DNA of 64,000 bases, taken from assembly GCA_008508345.1 (NCBI GenBank), contig QNGE01000858.1, positions 31,256 to 95,255 of the forward strand, in the 5' to 3' direction. Source of the DNA: Paragonimus westermani (lineage: Eukaryota > Platyhelminthes > Trematoda > Plagiorchiida > Troglotrematidae). Positions 58,400-64,000 of the stretch are shown one piece after another (within the stretch, counting starts at the first letter, position 1; each line of letters begins with the position of its first letter). The position numbers were made by a program, and so were the translations under genes. The notes beneath the pieces are model-generated. The model had not been told where the DNA came from and did not search any database. It was given only the letters and a program-made list of their open reading frames with translations.

Positions 58400-61300
58400 T
58401 GGCTGCTACGAAGAATCTGCTATCGAGGGTGACGAAAATGAACTGGTGGAGTCAACTAACGTCGCTCCAGCAAAAACTTCTGGGACCCAGTGAATTCATT
58501 TTACAAGACGTCTGAACTGAAATTTAAGCATGTCTAGCTGATTAAAAACTACGCCACAATTAAGTAACTGGAAGAAATTATTGCCCGCTCGTTGTACGTT
58601 TTCAGCGTGCCCAAAAGCCCAAACGTGGACGATATCCAGGGCGCAAGCGCGTTTGTTGACACAGGGGCGATAACAACTACAGAAAGTGTGGGTTGCTCAA
58701 ATAACGTCATCGTATTCATTATCTCAGCCACACTGTATCCGGTGTGCGTTAACAAAATTTTATCAAAAGTTTCTAATATGGATGCATAATCACAGCTGTT
58801 CACCTTCTTCCAAAACAACACAGGATATTTTCTGCCCGCGTGTATTCAAACTCAAGATTAAGTGGTCGCGGAAGAGTTTACCTAATGACAGAATTTAATT
58901 TAGTTTGAAATGCCGCTCAAACCCAAAAAGGTGATGCTAGACAAATCCTCGCTTGAGGAACATTACCAACAGCCCTCAATCAGCAATAATCCCACTTCTA
59001 AGTGCGTGACTCAAGAATTGTTTATGAAGTATATGTTTGTGCTGTAAGATGGTGATTTGGGCCCCAGTGATCGTGAAGCTTCATCTTGTTGGGCCATTGC
59101 CGCCGCTAACATGTTTCAATGATCCTTTCAGTGAGGCCGCGCCACAGATTTGGAAAACAATTTCGTGGACCTGGCTGATTACGCGGAGGGTATAGACGGT
59201 TCCAAAGAGGGGCATAATCATGGGGCGCTCTCGGTCAAAGGGGTAATTAACAGATTGAAGCATCTAAATGACTGAGCTCACAATTAACCAGAAAGCAAGT
59301 CGAATTTACAAGCAATCCACACGGAAGGTGAACAAAATAAGGCACAAACCCGCCCACTTTCTAGTTAGTGGTATACAGTTGCGTCAAGTTATTATCGGCT
59401 GTGGAAAGTTATATCTACGAAAGTTGCATTCAACTTCGCTTCTCTGATGATTATAGTTTTGTACCCACTTCCCTCTTAGTCAAATTACTGATTCAAATTA
59501 ACCTTCCAGGGCCACAAAACAACTTCTTCCGTGCCCCGCCAGCTTGCCGTTTTCAATTCACAGACGCGGCCATGGTCGATGTCATTATACAGGGGTCAAT
59601 ATGCTGAGTCTCGCATTCTCATCGTCTTTCGGTTTTCGTTATTGAGAGTTGGCTTGGTATTCTTCTGTTGGATAGCTCTGACAAGCTTGAAAGTGTAGCA
59701 AGGAAGGCTAGAACTGACCTTCATTGACGCATTTTTGAAAATCAGCCATCCTTCAGGTGGTGTTCTAAGATCCGCCATGGCCATGAGAGAGCAAAACACT
59801 GTCATCACCAAGCAACATAACTCAAGACCTCAACCCTCGAACAGAAGGACATTTGTTGCCAGCTCCAAGTTGCAAGCACTCACTTACTCACAAAAACCAC
59901 TAGCAGGATACTCCTTTTCTTTAAACACCATCAGTAGCAACTTTTGACACCTAGCGCTGTCTAACTTACCTTTGGTTTTCCCTCCAGTTTGAAAGCTTAC
60001 CTGAGCGCACCTGGCGATCATTACGTCGACAGTTCTCGTATGGGCATGGAAAACTGATCCCAGCCGTAACCGTTTCTGTTGCATTATACGCTGCTCAGAA
60101 TTTCTCCGTCAAGTCGATCCCCTATGGATCCACTGTCCCGTTTCAATGTTTGAAATTGTAATTGCTTGCCTGTTGTCGAAAACCTCGGTTGTTGCAGTTC
60201 ATTCCGTGATACATGGCTACCAGATGCAGCAAGTCTGAGGCATCTACCTCAGGTGGAGACATTCTATGCATTGGATGTACAATTCTGTTAACTGTAACAA
60301 TCAGGAACTATTCTGTCGCGGTTGCAGGCACTAGACCTATGAGGTATTAGAATCTCAATTCGTAGGTGAGCTTTATAGAGCGTCAATATATTACATTGTT
60401 TAATCACGTTTTTCTTCGCGAGAAACAAAAACGGGACTCTCATCCAAAGAATGTCCGACCAATGATGCCACCCACGTTTCTAGTCGTCTTATTACAAGTT
60501 GACGCCCCTTCACAAACCAAACGCTTGTTGAATAAAGTCTGTTGTCAAGAATTAGTCTGCTTAACGTCGCCACGGCGATTTTCAGTCCTCCACTTCTGCA
60601 TGAAAGTTCGACGGCTCCACTCGCAACCGCCGCATTCCAACAGCTAATTAAAGTGACCGAGGTGATTACTTTCTTTAATGTTAATTACCTGTAGGCACGG
60701 TCGAAGTTTTCACTGTTCATCAAAGCATGTGGGTAACAGGTAGCCGAATAAGAACTGGTGGATGTAAACCTTCGTATGTGAAAAGCTTTTAAGCCAGGAG
60801 AACAGAGGCTTTCAATATGGTGAATAGTAGAGACAAGGCAAGCGATACTAAGAGCCGCGTTATAGACGTTGAAGTTTAGTTTGTCACTAGCACAAACTAA
60901 AGACCCTCTGGTAGTCCGTACACTGCAGTTGCTTGTAACCCCTCAGAGTCACTGGCAACATCAACTCAGCGTTAAAACCAGGACCCACAGGTGAAGTCCG
61001 AAATGTGTGCAGTAACGATTGGATTTTGCTGCAAGCCAACTTGAATTCAGCGGCTTTTGCGGTCTCATTCGGCTGCTCTAACGCACCTTCCCTGTTCACT
61101 GAAAGTAATATTCGAAAGCCCTCAGAACACTGAGATGGTGCTCACAACAACACACCTACCTCGACGTTCTAGTACGGCGCACATGCGCCCAAAATTTGAC
61201 CTTTCATACTCAGAAAGTATCGTGGTGAAGTACTTGGAGGGTCCCTTTGACGAATCCGACCTAAGTCTGATCATACTTGGAGGCTTAGAGTCGTCTAATT

Positions 61301-62500
61301 CGACATCGTCACCAGATGGTGGGCTCTTTCGTTGGTGATGCATAAGAGGCAGGCGTTTCCTACACTACACTATCAGTAGTCGTCACTCCACTGGCCACGA
61401 TACCAGACAGCTCGGTTGCAACATCTAAGGCATTAGTAATTTACTAAGATGACTGAGGCTGCATTTTCATCATTTCACTTTATGCGAACATGCATAGGCA
61501 GGCAAGTTTGCGCACGCGGAAAAGAAATTCAACATTATGGCACTTGCGGAGAGGTGCCCACAGCCGAACATAATGGGCGTGATGGCAAGCTACTAAATAT
61601 TAATGTCTGAGGAGGGGTAGGATCTACAAGGGAGTGGTGGATTAACATTGTACACCTTCAACCTTTTAAGCCACGTAGAATTAGACGATTCAGCATTCCA
61701 TCTAATATCCGAGTCAATTCAGGCACCCATCACTCTCTGTGCTTACAAGCCCCTTAACTTAGCTCTTACATACCGCCTGTTCGCGAATAACACATTGTAA
61801 GACAGCAACTTATTGGCTGTTTTACACGGAGCCTTCGAATTGTCTTCGGGTAGTATTTTAATGCCAGACGATTATAACACCCGGCTGTTGATTTCAAAGC
61901 TCTACACACGCGCCCCAATTGGGATTATTCTGCTGCGTCTTTTCTACAAGCCAATACTAAATGAGGGATATTTGGGATTATAATAGGTCTTGCTAGGTTG
62001 TGTTGAGGCTAGGCCTAGTCTTCACTAACTAGCCTGATCTGGTTGAGAACCTCAGCACTCAAATGTCCACAGAATGCGGTGCTCACGTTCAGATTTTGCT
62101 TTGGTTTATTCGGGCCTCTTCTTAGATCACAGGTTACCTTCCAATACTGCACAACCACTTTATGGAGGATCAGGCAACCATGAGCCACTACTCTTCAACG
62201 GTCCTTAAAATCTTTCCCTCTTCACCACCAGTATAAATATTTTGACACCACATTTAAGTTACTAATGACACGGCAACTAATTCAATTGTTCAACTGAGAA
62301 AAATTAAAAACAATGCTGTTTGGTGGAATTTGTGATAGACCAAAGAATTCATCCGTGATAAGCGTTATGCTTTGTTCCGTTGAAGTATAAGCGTTATGCT
62401 TGACTTCAATCCAGGTTAACACAAACTTCGAGAGCTCACAACCAATATTAGTTTATAAGAGACAAGCATAATGAGGCTCTTTCGTAATGAAAACTTGATT
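58400..62500. other. 4 kb without secure genes
   Basis: The first 400 bp may hold further exons of the preceding fragment (NWWSQLTSLQQKLLGPSEF near 58443; KSPNVDDIQGASAFVDTGA near 58614). A direct repeat of ATAAGCGTTATGCTT occurs at 62358-62372 and 62387-62401. Otherwise only short open frames without motifs are present. Confidence 0.4.
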
Positions 62501-62539
62501 TGCAATCCATTGAGGCATTTCGGTTAAGACGGAATCCAA

Positions 62540-63900
62540 AACGAGTTTTTTACACAATTGTTCGAAAACACCTGGGGAAAACCTAGCATTGATAGTTTGT
62601 TCACAGGTTTCAGCCTGAATAACAACAACTGGAAGGCAGAAACAGTCACTGCTAATATGCTCGAAGGGGTGTTTCTGAAAAGTGTCGTCAAAGCCACTCT
62701 GCTGCTCAGTTGCAAAACCCCTACATCCAGTGTTGTCTTCGCCCAAAACAATTTAATCCTACCACTGTTCATGGCAAACTTAAAAGTTGTACCATAAATC
62801 TCAAGGTTTTGAAAACATACCATCAAGACTGCTAAAAATATGCGCAGACGTTCTGACTACAGACTTAAGCGAATTGCTTCGGAGGTTTTCCGGAACGCGA
62901 GATAGTGCCGCTCCGCAGGGGTGTCGCGCGTAACCTGGTTTCTAAACATAGGCCCACTTTCTTTCTCACTATCTGTTCAAAAGTAACAAAACACGTTGTT
63001 GATGATGCCAGCCGACAAAACCATCACATACACCCAATGATGATCCCTCAACAGCACGGTTTCAGACAGAGCCATTCATGTGTTACCAGCATGATAACTG
63101 CTCATGAACAGTGGACTAGAGCAGTTGATTCTGTGGACCGAGTGGACGTTGTTTTGCTAGACATCGCAATTTTTCGACAAAGTAGATCCGGCATAGTGCC
63201 CTCAAAACCGCAACAGTACAGACGTGAAGGGAAACAATTGTGGTGGCTGGAGGTCTGTGTGGGTCGGCGCATCTCTTCCGTGCTAGTAAATGGCACTTAC
63301 TCAGAAATTCTTAGAGCCCCTTGTGCGGTTCCTAGGGGGCCCATCTTGGGATAGTTGCTGCCCACCCTTTACGTCAATGACACCGTCGATTTTGTCTTGA
63401 AGTGTTCTTTTGTACACAGACGATATAGAGATTTTTAGAGCCAATCTTGCCTCTCCCCGACAAACATAGCTTTGGTTCCCTGTGCGGCTGGCAAATGTTA
63501 GACAAAAGCCGTCGAATGCGGCGGAATGCAAACCCCCGAAGCTTTGTCATAACAGTGCGACTCAGACTGACCTTAATAATGTCAAACCTTGTGTAATTGG
63601 AAGAGGGAAACGTCTGTGATGGACTACCACTCAGAATAAAACTCCCCCCGTCAATCGCAAGATGGTAGAACGCACCGCCACCAATGTTTCTAAATTCAAC
63701 AACCGTAGCCTGCGTTACCTAATCGGACAGAATTCATCCCCATTTACTCCGCCATATTCTACCGTATGATGCAGTTAAGTATATAAACTTTTTCGTGTTA
63801 TTTCCATCAAGATGTTTCACTGCACGGAAAGGTTCATCGGAGGGTTGAAAAGCGAGTGAGACACGTTCGGTAACTATGTCATTTGAGCAGATTTACTCTG
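62540..63900 (+). pseudogene. CR1/Jockey-like LINE ORF2 relic
   Basis: The linker is recognisable from about 62560; GFENIPSRLLKICADVL near 62810-62860 is the 'SPGPDxIPPRLLK' region. The 149-codon frame 62905-63354 then gives RT: KHRPTFFLTICSKVTKHVVD, QQHGFRQSHSCVTSMITAHE, WTRAVDSVDRVDVVLLDIAI (A block, catalytic D present), VLVNGTYSEIL and CAVPRGPILG. The FAD-box segment is shifted and decayed (63395-63430). The rest, to near the window end, is broken by stops. It differs in wording from the CR1-like copies at 37-39 and 50-52 kb, so it is probably a third lineage. Confidence 0.8.
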
Positions 63901-64000
63901 ATCGCCTGCTCTGCCAAACAACTTCTGAGAGAAGAAACGGGCAGCAAACACGCTTGTTTTCAATGCTTCAACATCAGGCTAAATACAACACATTTATATG

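Noticed and set aside
59041..59260. Cysteine protease from SSCWAIAA, or integrase from HLVGPLPP
   Set aside because: The two readings are in different frames of the same bases, and neither is followed by any further expected motif.
1..64000. CRISPR arrays, bacterial operons or phage genes
   Set aside because: No regularly spaced direct repeats, no ribosome-binding sites with clustered genes; introns and retroelements show eukaryotic DNA.

Overview
The window is eukaryotic nuclear DNA with low gene density, dense in decayed retrotransposons. The organism is most likely a parasitic flatworm, and a trematode fits best. The reasons are the very short introns (35 to 42 nt) in the two genes I can name, and the LTR elements, which carry the CHCC Gag motif and tRNA-Trp-like primer site of the CsRn1/Boudicca lineage of flukes. 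The LINEs are SR2/RTE-like and CR1-like, and there are Penelope-like fragments. The genus is not determined. One N at 13432 marks draft assembly.

Two host genes are secure. MAGOH, the mago nashi core of the exon junction complex, is complete on the + strand at 3260-3817 with four exons. RABL2, a Rab-like ciliary GTPase, is on the - strand at 21639-22178; three exons are seen and the P-loop exon was not found. Weaker evidence suggests unidentified + strand exons just upstream of MAGOH (2166-2509), at 34.0 kb, and in 55.7-58.5 kb.

Three LTR retrotransposons have both LTRs and 4-bp target-site duplications: A1 (13748-17679, -), B1 (29010-33796, +) and C1 (45629-49366, +). All three are defective. 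A1 has lost most of integrase. B1 has lost part of reverse transcriptase and carries stops. C1 has lost RNase H and most of integrase. Relatives are a solo A-type LTR at 13081, a 5' fragment A2 at 39.7-40.8 kb, a decayed LTR at 26 kb and a B-type LTR relic at 49.5 kb. A1 and the solo LTR sit in opposite orientations inside, or at the edge of, one Penelope-like relic.

Non-LTR relics fill much of the rest. RTE-like copies lie at 0.9-2.0 (-), 3.9-5.4 (+), 6.6-7.3 (-), 7.5-8.9 (+), 23.7-24.9 (+) and probably 27.4-27.7 kb (-). CR1-like copies lie at 36.7-39.0 (-), 50.0-51.9 (+) and 62.5-63.9 kb (+). A different Ty3/gypsy reverse transcriptase fragment lies at 40.8-41.2 kb (-). Long stretches (about 9.4-12.8, 41.2-45.6, 52-55.7 and 59-62.5 kb) hold nothing I can name.
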